21,244 nt of DNA from Pilatotrama ljubarskyi (taxonomy: Eukaryota; Basidiomycota; Agaricomycetes; Polyporales; Polyporaceae): the NCBI GenBank assembly GCA_022385805.1, contig MU277808.1, positions 1 through 21,244 of the forward strand. The letters are read 5' to 3'. Positions 1 to 11,729 of this stretch are shown piece by piece. How positions within the stretch are numbered: the first letter of the stretch is position 1; every line of letters starts with the position of its first letter. A program made the position numbers and the translations under genes. Below the pieces are notes generated by a model. That model made no database searches. It saw only the letters and a program-made list of their open reading frames with translations, and had not been told where the DNA came from.

Positions 1-714
1 AACAAAAGAAACTATATATAGTAAGTAGGAACGTCCATGCTGTGTAACACAGCCACTGTGTGACCTCCGGACCACGTATGGCCAGTACGCAATCCTGGAA
101 GTTCAACACAGATTGGGTTTGAGAACCTCCCAAATTCCACTGTGAGCTGAACTGCATCGAACAGTCTTGGGGGCACGCAAAGCGGTTCTATCGACAGCTT
201 CCGGCATCATCCGCAGAGGCCGATCTCGAGTGTATTGTTTTTGCAGCGCTCGACTCTGTCCCACTGGTGTCTATCTGCCGCTCCTACACTAGGTCGCATG
301 GCTTCATGGACGCCTACCGGTGTGGACTCAATGGTAAGCAGGCAGCGTGGGCAGCGAATAAATCCCGCAGCCACCGTGTCCTCCCTAGTGATATTCTTAC
401 TGAACTCGACCGCACTGGTGTCTCTGCTAACCCTTGATATCATTATATCCCTCCTATAGCTCATCCTATACATATCTTACATGTCTATAGTCCCTAGTGT
501 ACTCACAGCATACTGTACAGCGGTCACCGTCGCCTACTTCGACTTATGGCAGAATAATACATTACTGGATCCTCTAGACGCCGGATGCACGTGCCGGTCA
601 CGCTGTGACGATAGTGGTCGCATTTGAGCTGGGTCAATCTTAGCTGCCATATGTTCTTGGTGCTTACTCCATTCGGACGCGGGTGAATAGACGCTGCCAC
701 GAGCGCCATACGTC
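1..714. other. Gene-free left flank and promoter side of the DUF3292 gene
   Basis: No coding exon can be supported here. Short open frames exist on both strands (for example 235-459 +), but none shows a recognisable domain or a splice pattern joining it to neighbours. The only structure seen is a perfect 12-bp palindrome, ACTATATATAGT, at 11-22. The right-hand part should contain the promoter and leader of the gene starting at 715, but no clear TATA box or pyrimidine tract stands out. Confidence 0.5.
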
Positions 715-3549
715 ATGGCTGTCAAGATCCTGTACTTATACCCGCACTCTCGGTCATCGCCCTCCCTCGACCCCACCCTCGCCCTCGACGACGACAACGA
801 CGACGACGACGGCATGAACCCCGGCGACGAGACCCACCCACACATTCACGACCCCCCTCCCCAGGCTCCTCCGCCCACCACCGCCCCCGCAGTCCCGCTT
901 CACTCCCCGACCACCACAGAGCACTCCCTGCCCTCACCTACCACCACCGCATTCACAGATCACTCCGTCCATTCATCTGCACACTCGGAGGCTACTCATC
1001 TAGACCCTACTCCCCCACCGCCCCCGCACGTGTCCGTCATGAAGCCCCTCCCAGAGACGCCCGACACCCCCGACCCTCATGATAAACACCCCGTCGCCCT
1101 CGTCGCTCCAGGCGCCCCAATGCCTCCTGCTTCCTCGCATGTTCAGTCACAACTCGACGATCCAGAGGTCAAGGATCTCGGCTGGAGATCCCGCTCGCCC
1201 CGCGTTCCCTCTCTCATTCAGGGCATCTCCAACGACGACCTCTTCATGCTCATCAGACGCTTCAACAAGGTCTGTCTCTCCCACTTCTCACTCGCCATCC
1301 TCTGACTCCTCACCACCTCCCAGCAAGTTCAACACGTCAGAGCCATCCCTCCTCCGCCCCCGGGTTTCCTCGATCTTGAGATTTCCGAAGACGAAGAGTT
1401 CTCCCCGGACAAGCTCCGTGCTAACATCGAGCGGCTATACATGACTGTCGTACGTCTCTCCCCCCCTCTGGACTATGCATGCGCTCATCAGAGTCGCCTA
1501 GATCGTCGGCATGGCTGCCTTTGGCAAGCACGTTGCCCGCCTGCGCTCTTGGAACGAACCCCGGCGTACCGCCAAGTTCTGCGCCGTGAGTGATCGCGCC
1601 CGCTGCATTGACTTCGCTCCACCTCATCCCGATATAGGCGTACTTCGTAGCTTGGTACTTCTCCCTTCTTCCAGCGCTCTTCATCGGTACCGTCTTGCTC
1701 CTCATGTTCCGTCCCGATTACCGCGAGAAGCTCTTCCCTCCAGCACCACTCGCCGCCGTCAGCGCTACGTCCGGGAACCTCCAAGTACCCCGTGCAGGTA
1801 CTCTCGCCTCTGGCGATTCCCTCTCAGGCGCGCCGGAAGCGCATCCGGGCGAGGCCGTTGAACAGGAAGCCTCGCACTTTGTTGCTGCACTCGGCGCGGT
1901 CGGTGCCGGCACGGTAATGGGCCAGGGAGGCGCTCCAAAGCGCAAGCATGGTGAACCCCGTGCAGACGAGAAAGGCGATGCAGCGGGCGAGATGGAGACG
2001 GAGACGAATCAGGCAGAGGGCGCAAGCGACGACTCGTTTGCAGGTGCAGTGCCCGATCCCAGCGAGTTTGCGCTCCACGCGAAGAACGTCAAGGATACGG
2101 CGAACGGAAATGGAGTGCAAGACCCTGGGGCGGAAGTAGCCAAGAAGAGCGTCGAGAGCGCCCTCTGGGAGAAGATGCGGCCCGTCATGCGGATCCTTGC
2201 GGACATCGCAGATACCTGGGAGAGGTTTGGAAAGTATGCACCACCAACACCGCTTCGTTGACCACTCGCTGATACCGTCCTAGCGCAATCGAACCGGTGC
2301 CGCCCTTCCCGAAGTACACTGCGCGTTTGCGCCTGGCTGGAGTCCTGGTCCCTATCCTTTTTGCCTCTTTCTTCGTTCCCGCCGCTCTGGTTGTACGCGG
2401 CACGACTTTCGCCATTGGCGCCGGCTTCTTCGGACAACCCATCATCTCAAGAGTCGTGCATCAGTTCGTGCACCGCGTTCCCAACTGGCGGAAGTACATG
2501 GAGCTCAGAAGGTCGGTTACGACAGTCCGTCATTGGACGTGCACGTGTTGACGCTTTAACGCAGGACCTTGCTCAAGGGCGTACCCACCAATGCGCAACT
2601 TACGCTCACTCTGCTGCGTGTCGCGGAGCTTGCTAAGGCGCCGCTCCCTCCGCCGCCGGTATCACAGCCTCATCAGACAGCTGCCGCTGCTGATGCCGCC
2701 AATCCCGCGCCGTCGCACCCTCCTCAAGCAGCGGACGCGTTGAAAGAGCACGACTTCGCTTTCGATACCGAGAATTACGAGGTCGAGGGCGTCGACCATG
2801 ACCACCCCCAGGCATATGCAGACGGTGAAGGTACCGACGGGGAGCCCACGGATGCAGAGAGTGCAGCAGACGGGTCAGCAGAGGGTGGAGGCGAGAACAA
2901 GAAAAAGAAGACCGGCAGCAAGGTGCTCGGACTAATCAAGAAGACGGCGCATGGCGGCGTCAGCAGCGTTCTCGGCGTGGACCACCTCAAGGCGAAAGTC
3001 GGGAACGAGCAGGCGAAGCGCAGGCTGGGTGTCGTTGCTCCGCCTCCCAACAAGGAGCAGACGGAAGCCATACCTGCCGAGCACGAGGAAGAGCTGGAGG
3101 ACGAGAAGGAGCTGGCGAAGGAACGCGCGGAAGTCGCGCTGAAGCGGGAAGGTCCGACGAGCTACTCCGCGCGCGTGCACGGGAAGAAAGGCCGCATTCT
3201 TCTCGTCACCGGTGCCGCGTCGCCGTGCATTTCATGGGTGCCCGAGAAGCCGCTTCGTGCGGCACTCATGGCGCCGTCGAAGATCCCCGGCAAGGGCGGA
3301 GACGAAGCCGAGGGATTGCCCGCGGAGTTTACGATCGGACTGTCGGACATTGTGTCGCTGCGGAAGATGGGCGGGTTCGGGTGGAAGGGCCGGCTAGTCG
3401 TCGGGTGGGCGACGGGGAGGGACGTATTGGATGGGCTGGAGGTGGTGGATAAGTTCGGTGGACGGAGGGTGTTCACTGCGATTCGCGGCCGGGATGAGCT
3501 GTTCAATCGGTTGATCGCAATGGGCAACCATAGCTGGGAATGTTTGTAG
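715..3549 (+). CDS. DUF3292-type fungal membrane protein, six exons
   Basis: Predicted exons are 715-1269, 1324-1449, 1502-1585, 1638-2233, 2284-2511 and 2565-3549. They join in phase into 857 codons plus stop. The N terminus (about 1-160) is disordered, with an acidic D-rich patch near residue 30 followed by proline-rich sequence. A hydrophobic segment at about 256-279 (AYFVAWYFSLLPALF) and a second at 471-508 are probable membrane segments. Between and after them are charged linkers. Near residue 600-670 comes a KKKKTGSKVLGLIKK patch followed by VSSVLGVDHLKAK and NEQAKRRLGVV. The C terminus (GFGWKGRLVVGWATGR, then RDELFNRLIAMG) is globular. These blocks match what I recall of the fungal DUF3292 family, whose function is unknown; two membrane passes plus a GRAM/PH-like end would suit an organelle-membrane protein, but that is inference. 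Splice sites are canonical GT-AG. Family name is from memory; the gene model is firmer than the name. Confidence 0.75.
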
Positions 3550-3756
3550 GTGTGGGTCGAGGATGGACTTGAGCCGGACGGTTTATCTGTAGCCTGTAAG
3601 TAGACACACGGACCATCCCATGTAGCAATACGAACATTCGGGCCAATCGAGGGGCGAGAACGAGCTTGCCAAAATCCGCCTATGTGGCCCTGGCCATGGG
3701 CATCAGCGCTTCAGCCGCGGAAAGCATCTTTGTATTCGCTGCAATGCACGATGGCT

Positions 3757-3772
3757 TCACTCACTCACTCAC
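3757..3772. repeat. TCAC tetranucleotide microsatellite
   Basis: Four perfect tandem copies of TCAC in the gene-free stretch downstream of the DUF3292 gene. A short simple repeat with no evident role. Confidence 0.8.
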
Positions 3773-4200
3773 TCCAACTGATAAGTAACGTCCGATGGCG
3801 ACTAGTGCGCGGGTTCCAGGTGGCGGGTACCGTGCAATCTTCTCTTTCGCTAACCCAAGCTCTGACCCCGTAATATGTTCCACTCAGACTTCTGCCTATA
3901 CGCATACGATGTATCTCCTTCAAGCATTACAAATGTCCGGATGCAAAACGCCTGCAAGGTATCCTGTAACTCCGGAGTCTTCTGGCGCTTCAGGGTGGTC
4001 TTCAACGCTTCCATGTTCCTCAGGCTAGCACCAGCGTATAGGCCTTCTTGCATCCTGCACGCTCTGGCTCCAGAGTCGTGAGATACTTGGCAGTGCCCGT
4101 GGTTGAATGTAGCATGCTCACCTATGCTCACTCGTACTACCCGCTGCACCAGGCTCTGGATTGGAGTTCTTATTCTGCTCGAGCTCACGGCCTCTTATGC

Positions 4201-4284
4201 CTAGGCGGCAGACAATATGCTGTAACTGGCCGTTGCGCCTCGCAATTCCCTTGCAGCCCGAAGTGCCGGCCGCCTGCCGCCTAG
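4201..4284. repeat. 11-bp perfect inverted repeat with 62-nt spacer
   Basis: CTAGGCGGCAG at 4201-4211 is the exact reverse complement of CTGCCGCCTAG at 4274-4284. No flanking direct repeat (target-site duplication) is visible, so identification as a small transposable element is not supported. It could also be a chance GC-rich pairing. Confidence 0.5.
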
Positions 4285-5021
4285 CCGCAGTCGCGGACTG
4301 CCGGGAGCATTATATCAATGTGTTCTGCGCCTGGTGGACCTGTGAGCTTCACCGATGCGGCATGGCCAGGGCCCCTGGATCAGCTCTGCAGGTTCTGGAC
4401 AGAGCCGATGACCTGACCGCGAAGCTTGCCAGACGGACATGATGACTTCACCCGAGGCCCTGTGACAAAGGGGTACTGCAGGAGGTGCGTCGATTCGAAT
4501 CGTTGCGGACATGACCGGCCATTTTATGGCACACTCTCACTCAGAGTGAGCCCGGTGCTGCGCGACAAGAGGCTGGCATTCAGATGGGCGCTGAACGAGC
4601 GGAACACGTTTGAACGGTCAGGCATGGTCGCGGTGTCGAAACCCTCACTAGGTGCTGTTCTGAGAGCCCTCCATCCGGCTGTACGCCATCTAACTTCGAT
4701 GATCGTTGCACCACTACTGGCTTCGCTCGCTTCGAGACTCGTGCGCGTTTGCTGGACGCATTGCGACTCTCCTGTGCCAGTGCGTGCTCCCGTACGGGTG
4801 AGACTCGGCAGATCAGTGTAATCCTACCTTCCGCTGTTCTGGGCTATTCTGAGCGACACCCTCACGGAGACCTTCTGGTGGCTGGATGCTGCGAGTCGGA
4901 GTAAGTGTACTTCTATATCATAGCAAGCATGCTGTCGGTTTGGGGACAGTCGCCCTCTCGGCCCCAGCACTCACAAAGTCCGCGTCCGACTTGAGCTGAA
5001 TCGTGAGTACGCTTGTCCAGT

Positions 5022-6683
5022 ATGTATGGATTCCGCTCTCGCTCTAGGGTGAGTGTCGCTAGATTACTGGGATCTTTCCTGCGTCCTTGTTGACGACTAT
5101 CTTGCTTTTACTAGCGAGAGGAAGACGATGATCTTTCTGGGTTTTCCCATCCGCTGGGCGGACTGTACTCCTCTAGCGGCCATGCAATGCAACCTCAGGT
5201 GACTTCAACGACGTGTGCTAATTCTCTCCCATACTCAATAATCCGTTGCGTAGGTTCACGATGAAGAAAAAGCCGTCGACTCCTATGAAGCCTGGTGCCA
5301 ATGCGCCGATATGATCTCGGAGCGAGACCGTGAATTGACTCGAGCATGGGCTGATCAAGCCGACGGTCTAGTCACTTTCGTGCGTATCTTCGGAATTTCC
5401 ACAGCAAGTCGAATTTCTGACACTCATCGCCCTGCAAATACTAGGCGGCGCTCTTCTCCGCGGTCGTCACCTCTTTTATCATCGAAACCTACGTTGCCCT
5501 CCAGCCCGACCCACAACAGCCCATCGTGAACCTCCTACGCCAAATATCTGCACAGCTCGACGGCGCGAGCCTGTCGACGGCCGAGGTGCCAGCCGCCCCA
5601 TTTGAACCTGCATTATCCGACGTTCTCCGAAACTCCCTCCTCTTCGCAAGCCTCATCTGCAGCCTCCTCGCTGCAGGGATGGGGATATTCTTCAAGGAAT
5701 GGATTCGCGAGTACACGCTTGACATGCCCAAGAACCCTCGCGAACTCGTGCGGGTGCGCGAGTTCCGTCACCTTGGCCTGAGGCGATGGTACATGCGTGT
5801 GATCATCGGGGCCATCTCGATCTTCTTGCAGCTCGGCGTAGGCCTCTTCATCTGCGCGGTGCTCCTCATCGTGTGGTCACTCCATAAAGTCCTCCGAGTG
5901 GTCATGGGCGTCTTCGTCGGCGTATGGGTCGTGTTCTGGATCGGCACGGCGTTCTGCCCTACGTTCTCTAGCAACTGCCCGTTCAGGTCGCCGCTGGCGC
6001 GAGTGATATTCGCGGTGATCACCCTCGGGAAACACATCGTGCGTGCGGTGCAGCGGGCGCGACTGCGAGATGGCACGAGTCAACGCGCCTCTAGTATGCT
6101 CCCGACATTGGAAGACCTGGAAGAAGGACACGTACGGACGCGCGCGACTGCGCTAGAGGTCGGCGCGTTGAGATATGTCTTCACGACAAATCGCGGCGAC
6201 AAGCGTCTTCCCGCCCTAGGCAGATGCATCCAGGACCTGCCCTGGGAACACGCAGATGCCCTCATCGAGGAACTCCTCAAGAGCTACAGGTCTACGACTC
6301 AATCGAAGGGGGACTCCCAGCCCCCTTCGAATGCTGATGGCATGGATTGCGACGCCATGGCTTACCTGGAAGGGCTGAGGACCCACCTTCACGGGAGGGG
6401 CAACCAGCAGCCTCCCATGGAACAAGCCGAAAGCAAGCCGTTGCCTCTTGAGGGAGCTGCAGGGATGCAGGTTCAGGAGATACTAGCAGAGACCCGCCAA
6501 CCGCGGTTCTTCGCTGAGGACGACGGAGACGTGACGAAGGATTGCGATGGCACAGAAAGTGCGCTGAGCAGCGTACCCTCGCTGATGACATCCGCTCCAC
6601 CGACGAGTATAGCCCACGAGAAGACGGTCGCCATGATGGTGCAGATTTGCCCGGTTGGTACTGCGAGGGAGAGCATCTCCTAG
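5022..6683 (+). CDS. DUF6535 four-helix membrane protein, four exons
   Basis: Predicted exons are 5022-5048, 5115-5198, 5254-5379 and 5445-6683, giving 491 residues. The first exon is only nine codons; an upstream in-frame stop supports ATG 5022. The family hallmark runs across the third and fourth exons: YEAWCQCADMISERDRELTR at about 48-67, then DGLVTF joined to AALFSAVVTSFIIETY (74-95) and ALQPDPQQ. Further membrane segments lie at about 142-162, 198-225 and 228-249. The remaining roughly 240 residues are a hydrophilic, poorly conserved tail with a helical stretch at RCIQDLPWEHADALIEELLK. This N-terminal four-helix unit is DUF6535, which is abundant and often multi-copy in mushroom-forming fungi; its function is unknown. 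The gene sits between two conserved genes and ends 244 bp before ubp2 on the same strand. The end of the last exon is an ordinary stop; extra C-terminal introns cannot be excluded. Confidence 0.85.
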
Positions 6684-6812
6684 GTTAGGAAAAGACCGCA
6701 GACTCGATACTTTTGGGAGGTTGCCTACTATTATATGCAACGCCACGTCTCTTGAGGAGATGAAGCACTTCAACGAGAGGACCTGCCTGATATGGGATGG
6801 CACTCGTGCGTG

Positions 6813-6822
6813 AGCACGTGCT
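6813..6822. promoter_or_regulatory. Palindromic E-box upstream of ubp2
   Basis: AGCACGTGCT is a perfect 10-bp palindrome with a CACGTG core, 105 bp before the ubp2 start codon in the short 244-bp gap after the DUF6535 gene. CACGTG is the usual target of bHLH factors (Cbf1-, Pho4-like). Binding here is inferred only. Confidence 0.4.
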
Positions 6823-6927
6823 GGTAGAGAAAGACGCGAGGCCACTCGTTCTCTGCACAAGTTCGTCTCGCACCAGCCACACGCACCGTCCGCGTCGCTG
6901 CTGCACACCCCCATCACCATCCAAGAC

Positions 6928-9900
6928 ATGACCCAACACTCCGCCTCGTCTCCTGGTCTCCGTCGGAGATCGACCACGGCAGACAAATGCCCGCAGACGC
7001 CACCGCAGCCGCGCTCGACACAAGCCTCGACCTCCTCGTCCTCCACCATCGACCCCGCGTCCTTCTATGGCTCGAGCAAAGCAGCAGGCTCCTCTCACAC
7101 GTCCTACCTTCCGCCAGAGCGCTCGCCCTTCAGAGAACCAGAGCTGGTCATGGACGAAGAGCCCATCCCGAACGACCCGCCCACGCAGTGGGGAGAGCCC
7201 AGCGCTGAGTGGGGAGGGGCCGCTGCTGACTGGGACGCGATCACCTCCACCGTCGACAACTGGGGCGAGCCGGGCGCGACGCGCAAGATAGCCATCGACG
7301 GCCGCGATGAGAACGAAGAGCTGCGCTGGTTCGACCCCGCCGTCCACGCACTCAGACCAGGCCCAGGCGTCCTCCCGCCCCTCCTCGCAGACGTGCTGCA
7401 CGACCCCGACCACGCGTTGTACTCGGTGAGCACCCAGCCCCACCCGCCTTCCACCACGCCCCACGTGCCCAGTGCGGACGAGGTCCGCACAGCCATCCCC
7501 CATCCGAACGCGTACTACTGCAGAGAGCACAACGGCTGGGTCTTCCTTCTCTGGAGATCGTCCTCCGTTCTCCCACCCCTCATCAAAGATCCAGAAACCC
7601 CTCTGCCAGATCAGGCCAGGCGGAAGCGCACCACCTCTTGCGTCGGTGACGGCGAGCAGCCCTTCGGCCCTGCCAACCTCACCCACCACTGGCACCGCTA
7701 CGAGAAAGCAGTGGACGCCACCAAACTCAACCCTCCCTACACTCACGGCGAACTCCTTCTGGACCTCTATCTCTGTTGCCAGTGCTCGATGTACTGTCTT
7801 GTTTCCGACGTGATCCCTGGCGTCATTCCTGCCTCCCTCGCTGATGCGTTCACGCGCGATAAACTTAGCCATCCCGCTATTGATAAGACGCCCAGAGCAA
7901 CCGCTGTGGCCGGCTGGGAGACTATCTTGACGTGAGTCGGACGATCTTTCGTGTGCTGCATGCATGACTTAGCGTGAACAGCATCATCGACAACCGTCTA
8001 TGGAGAAACGAGACGCGATCCTTGCCCATCACTAGACCGCGCTTCAAGAGCAAAGTTGGCTGGAACGACACGGTGTAAGTGCCTCTTGGGCCTCCGAAGC
8101 TCCGACTGACCGTTCCCAGACGGCAAGTCTTTGAGATCGTAGGCTTCCCGCTCCAAGAACTGCAGCAAGGCCAGAACTCGTCAGAACTCGCCCTCCAGCC
8201 GCCGCCTATCGATCCGTCCACGCCGGAAGGCAAAGCTTCGCGCACAAAGCTTCTCCGCGCGTGGATCGAAGTCGGCGCGTGGCTGGCCATCTTCCAGAAA
8301 TCGAGTAGGTATCGGATGACGCGCCATGGACTTCTAGCTGAAGTATGTTTCTAGAGGAGTCTCTCCGCGACTACAACCCCATGGTCCTGTACGTGAAGGC
8401 CGACAGCGTGAGGGACATGTACCAGACCGGTATCGGCGCGCACGTCTCGCAGAGTGAGCTATGCCTCCGTGCTCTGTCCCACTGCTACAAGCGACTGACG
8501 CATGCACAAGTTCCGCGCGGTATGCTACCACCTGCGCTGGTGGGATCCTCGGACTTGGACGAATCATGGGAAGCGCTGGGCATCACGCCGAGCACCTATT
8601 CATGGGGTCGGTACAGCTTTTGGATCAACGCAACCGCTGGCTCACCCCCATACAGAGCTCCTCGCGTTTGCATACCTCGCGCAGTGCCGCTGCGATCCCG
8701 CCAATACCATGGTCTACTTCACCCATCTCTGGACGATCGTGAAGGCAATGATGCACCTCGGCCAGAACGTCCCACAGGAGCTTCAGACGCTCATCGTCGA
8801 GGAGCGTTCCCGCTATCGGCTCACGCCCGACGACTTGTACGATGCCGCGAAGACGCTCGGCTTCGGGCGCGATGGCGAGCTCGGCGTAGAGCTCGACAGC
8901 GAAGTCGATGATGACTTCATTGCCCAAGCGTGGCGGAGTGCGCGGCAGAGAGCATGGCAGAACCCGGCTAATGCCCCGACACGTCGGGCGGGGTTGAATC
9001 ACGCTTTGCGGCTTGTCGCGGAGTATCGAGGAAGCGAGAAGCTGCTGAAGGTGTGGAACGACGAGAAGGGTACCGGTATGTCGCCTGAGAATGCGTACTC
9101 GACGCTCGAGGTGCCACGCGAAGTCGACGAGACGATGCTACTGACCGTGTTCTCGATGCGCGTACGTAGACTTCTCCCCACTCGGTGAGCATTGCTGAGC
9201 TATACGGCTGTAGATCGAGGACCAGCCGAGTCAGGCGGAACGGATGCGGGAGGCGCTAAGCGTCATCGCTGAGGTGTCGAACAGCGACCGGCTGCGGCAG
9301 TTCCTGGCTACTGGTCAAGATCGTGAGTAGCTACCTAAGGGTTTTTTCGTCCGTACTGACTTATAAATTGGCAGCCGGGGACGGCACAGTGACCAATGCC
9401 AGCCCGGAGATGCCTCGCGGGTTGAATCAACTCGGTAACACGTGTTACCTGAACTCGTTGCTCCAGGCATGCGTTGGGTGTTGTGGGCTTGACTCTTGCG
9501 CTTACCAGATTTTCGCAGTACTTCTATACGATCAAGGATTTGCGCGAAGCGATCATTTCTCTTGCGCACGCCGATGCCAAGTCACTAGACGACAGCAAGT
9601 TTACGGACGACGACTTGAAGCGGCATCGCGTCGGAGGGCGTCTTGTCACTCGACGAGAGATCATGCGCTCCAAGAAGTGTACGCTCTCATCATCTTATCC
9701 AGGTTCCGCACGCAGGCTAATCGCTCCATGTACGATTGCAGTCGTGAATCTCCTTGCGGAGTTGTTCTTCAACATGGAGTACTGCGAGAACCCAGCGATC
9801 ACACCTGAGATCGAGCTGGCGAAGTTGGCGCTCGTGACGACGCAGGACGAGGAAGAGGACGACGCAGACAAGGCAGGCACCGACTCCTCGAACGATACTG

Positions 9901-11552
9901 ATGCGACCCTCGTTGACGATATGGTGCCTCGGCCGACGTACGACCGCGCGTCGTCCTCGCCCCTCCAGAGTCCGGCCGGTAGCGTGCTCGGCAAGCGCAG
10001 CAGAGATGGCGACTCCGGCATGGACGTCGACGCTGCTGCGCCCACTGCCAGTCCTTCGGAACGCGCAGAAGCGACGAAAGCCGCGTCTCCTCCACCTACG
10101 CAGCAGCAAACGCAAGACGCGACAGAATTCATCGAGGATGCGATCGCATCGTCGTCGAAGTTGCGTGCCACCGACACGGCGGCGGACGTAGAGATGAAGG
10201 ACGAGACGCAGGCTAACAAAGCACCGCCCCTGCCGCCGCGGAGACCTCGCCCGACGGACGAATCGGTCATGATGTTTGGTATGTATGCTGTTAGGTACCG
10301 TTCTACAACCACTGACAGTCTGTCCAGGACGTCAGCATGACGTGTCCGAGTGCATGGACAACTGCATGTTCCAGATTGAGACCGCTCTGCTCGACTTTCA
10401 AGGGATGGCAACCTCCGAGGACGATAAGACGAGTCCCGTCAAGAGGTATGCGTTCCATGACGCCTGAGCGGAATCTTTACTGATGAGTCATACAGGTTGT
10501 TCTACGGGAAGAAGCGGCAGCGCCTCACCTCCCTCTCGCCGAAAGACGACGCGAGCCATCAGTCGTCGATACATGAGAAGGAAGACCTGTTCTCGCATCT
10601 TCACGTCAACGTCGCGGATGAAGGATTCGACATCTACGATGGCCTGGCGAGATATTTCGATGATGTCGTTGAGCTGGAGGGTCAGAAGAAGCGCATGGAA
10701 GTGTCGCTTGTCGACCTGCCGCCCCTGCTTCAGATTCAACTCCAGGTACCTTTTCTTCAGGCATGTTCGCGATCGTCCAGCTAACGCTCCCCTAGCGCGT
10801 ACAGTTCAATCGCGAGACGCAGCAAGCGTACAAGTCACAGGCATACGTCAAGTTCGGCGAGACCATCTACATGGATCGCTTCCTCGACAGTGCGAACCCG
10901 GAGAAGAAGGCGCGTTCCAAGGAGATCCAGGCCGACCTCAACGCCGCGCGGGAACGCGTGCAGAAACTGACTACCGGCAAGGTACAGATTCACCTATATT
11001 CGTTCGTCACCGTTACTCACCTTGAAGTAGCACGCGCCGTTTGCGTCAGCCCTCGCGAACACCGCGGACTTCCTGTCGAAACAGACGGCCATTGATCTCC
11101 CCGTCGACGAAGTATTAGTCAAGTCACTACAGGATGAAGAAAAGCTGGTCACGGAGCAGCTGCGTGTCGAACGCGAGAAGACTGTGCGTCTCAAGCAGCA
11201 GCTTGAGGATATCTGGAAGGACGAGACTTCGGCCGCCTACGACCTCACCTCCGTCTTCATACATCGCGGATCGTCACCCTCGTGGGGCCATTACTTCTTT
11301 TACTCGCGCAATCTGCCCAACAATCCCGACTCGTGGTTCAAGTATAACGACTCCGACGTCACCGCCGTGTCAAAGGACGAGGTCCTCGCTGATACCACCG
11401 GCTCAACGGCCAACCCGTACATGGTGAGTCCGCACAGCCGAACTGGACTTTTCGGCCGCTGACCGCAGCTGCAGCTGGTCTTTGTGCGGAAGGGCTGTGA
11501 TGCCATCGAAACTGTCCACAGGTTCAACCCGGAAACCGTCGAGGAAGAGTAG
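6928..11552 (+). CDS. ubp2: Ubp2-type ubiquitin C-terminal hydrolase, 15 exons
   Basis: Predicted exons: 6928-7931, 7982-8074, 8120-8304, 8355-8453, 8511-8606, 8656-9161, 9214-9322, 9375-9466, 9519-9678, 9742-10278, 10328-10445, 10496-10745, 10796-10981, 11031-11423 and 11475-11552, giving 1301 residues, close to yeast Ubp2. A disordered N terminus leads to a long substrate-side region and an RPT-type repeat (about 632-700, PENAYSTLEVPREVDETMLL). The catalytic cysteine box GLNQLGNTCYLNSLLQ places the nucleophile at C721. An acidic, KRSR-containing insert follows (about 800-955), then GRQHDVSECMDNCMFQIE. The histidine box SSPSWGHYFFY gives H1232, with the acidic partner in WFKYNDSDV (about 1251). 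All three catalytic elements are intact. Ubp2 removes ubiquitin chains, notably K63-linked, and in yeast opposes the Rsp5 ligase. The second exon could instead begin at 7973, and the last at 11469; both keep the frame. The eighth intron appears to be GC-AG. Confidence 0.93.
9467..9518 (+). other. Probable GC-AG intron directly after the ubp2 catalytic cysteine box
   Basis: The upstream exon ends CTC CAG and the next base pair is GC, not GT; the acceptor is TTTCGCAG at 9511-9518. Splicing here gives NSLLQ joined to YFYTIKDLRE, which fits the family with no inserted residues, and a 52-nt intron like its neighbours. The alternative GT donor at 9473 (GTTGGG) would make a 46-nt intron and add Ala-Cys after the cysteine box. 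Confidence 0.6.
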
Positions 11553-11729
11553 GCGCTACACGCACGCTAATCTTATTGCATTCGCATTGTATACGCTACG
11601 CACGTCGCACATGCTTCCCCACATTCACCACGAACAATTCAGCTGTATCCTATCGAGACCGTACGCTATCGCCGCATGTTCACATCATCAGCTCGCAATC
11701 ACTTTGGACAGTAGATATAGGAACGAATG

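Larger units (their letters stand above)
3550..5021. other. Gene-free interval between the DUF3292 and DUF6535 genes
   Basis: About 1.5 kb without a supportable gene. Open frames such as 4426-4821 (+, begins with CTG) and 3850-4188 (-) overlap other open frames, have no recognisable domain and join to no neighbour. The interval contains a TCAC tetranucleotide run (3757-3772) and an 11-bp perfect inverted repeat (4201-4211 / 4274-4284). The right end is the promoter and leader of the DUF6535 gene; an in-frame stop at 5004-5006 fixes its start at 5022. Confidence 0.5.

Noticed and set aside
235..459. 74-codon frame with a hydrophobic C terminus near the left edge
   Set aside because: Overlaps an antisense frame of similar length and shows no family motif or splice continuation.
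4201..4284. MITE with terminal inverted repeats
   Set aside because: No target-site duplication flanks the 11-bp repeats and the internal sequence has no second copy in this window.
4426..4821. 131-codon open frame in the gene-free interval
   Set aside because: It begins with CTG, has no domain, no splice partner and an arginine-rich tail; it looks like chance.
6685..7965. A 426-codon open frame on the minus strand opposite the start of ubp2
   Set aside because: It lies antisense to a coding exon with strong codon bias, has a low-complexity arginine/glycine-rich product and no domain; the plus-strand exon is clearly the gene.
8454..8655. An apparent frameshift in ubp2, where another frame reads CYHLRWWDP
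   Set aside because: Introns 8454-8510 and 8607-8655 restore a single frame (IPRGMLPPALVG to TYSWELLAFAYLAQ), so no break is needed.
9695..10411. A 238-codon minus-strand frame opposite the acidic insert of ubp2
   Set aside because: Serine/alanine-rich shadow of the plus-strand exon, crossing two of its introns, with no recognisable family.
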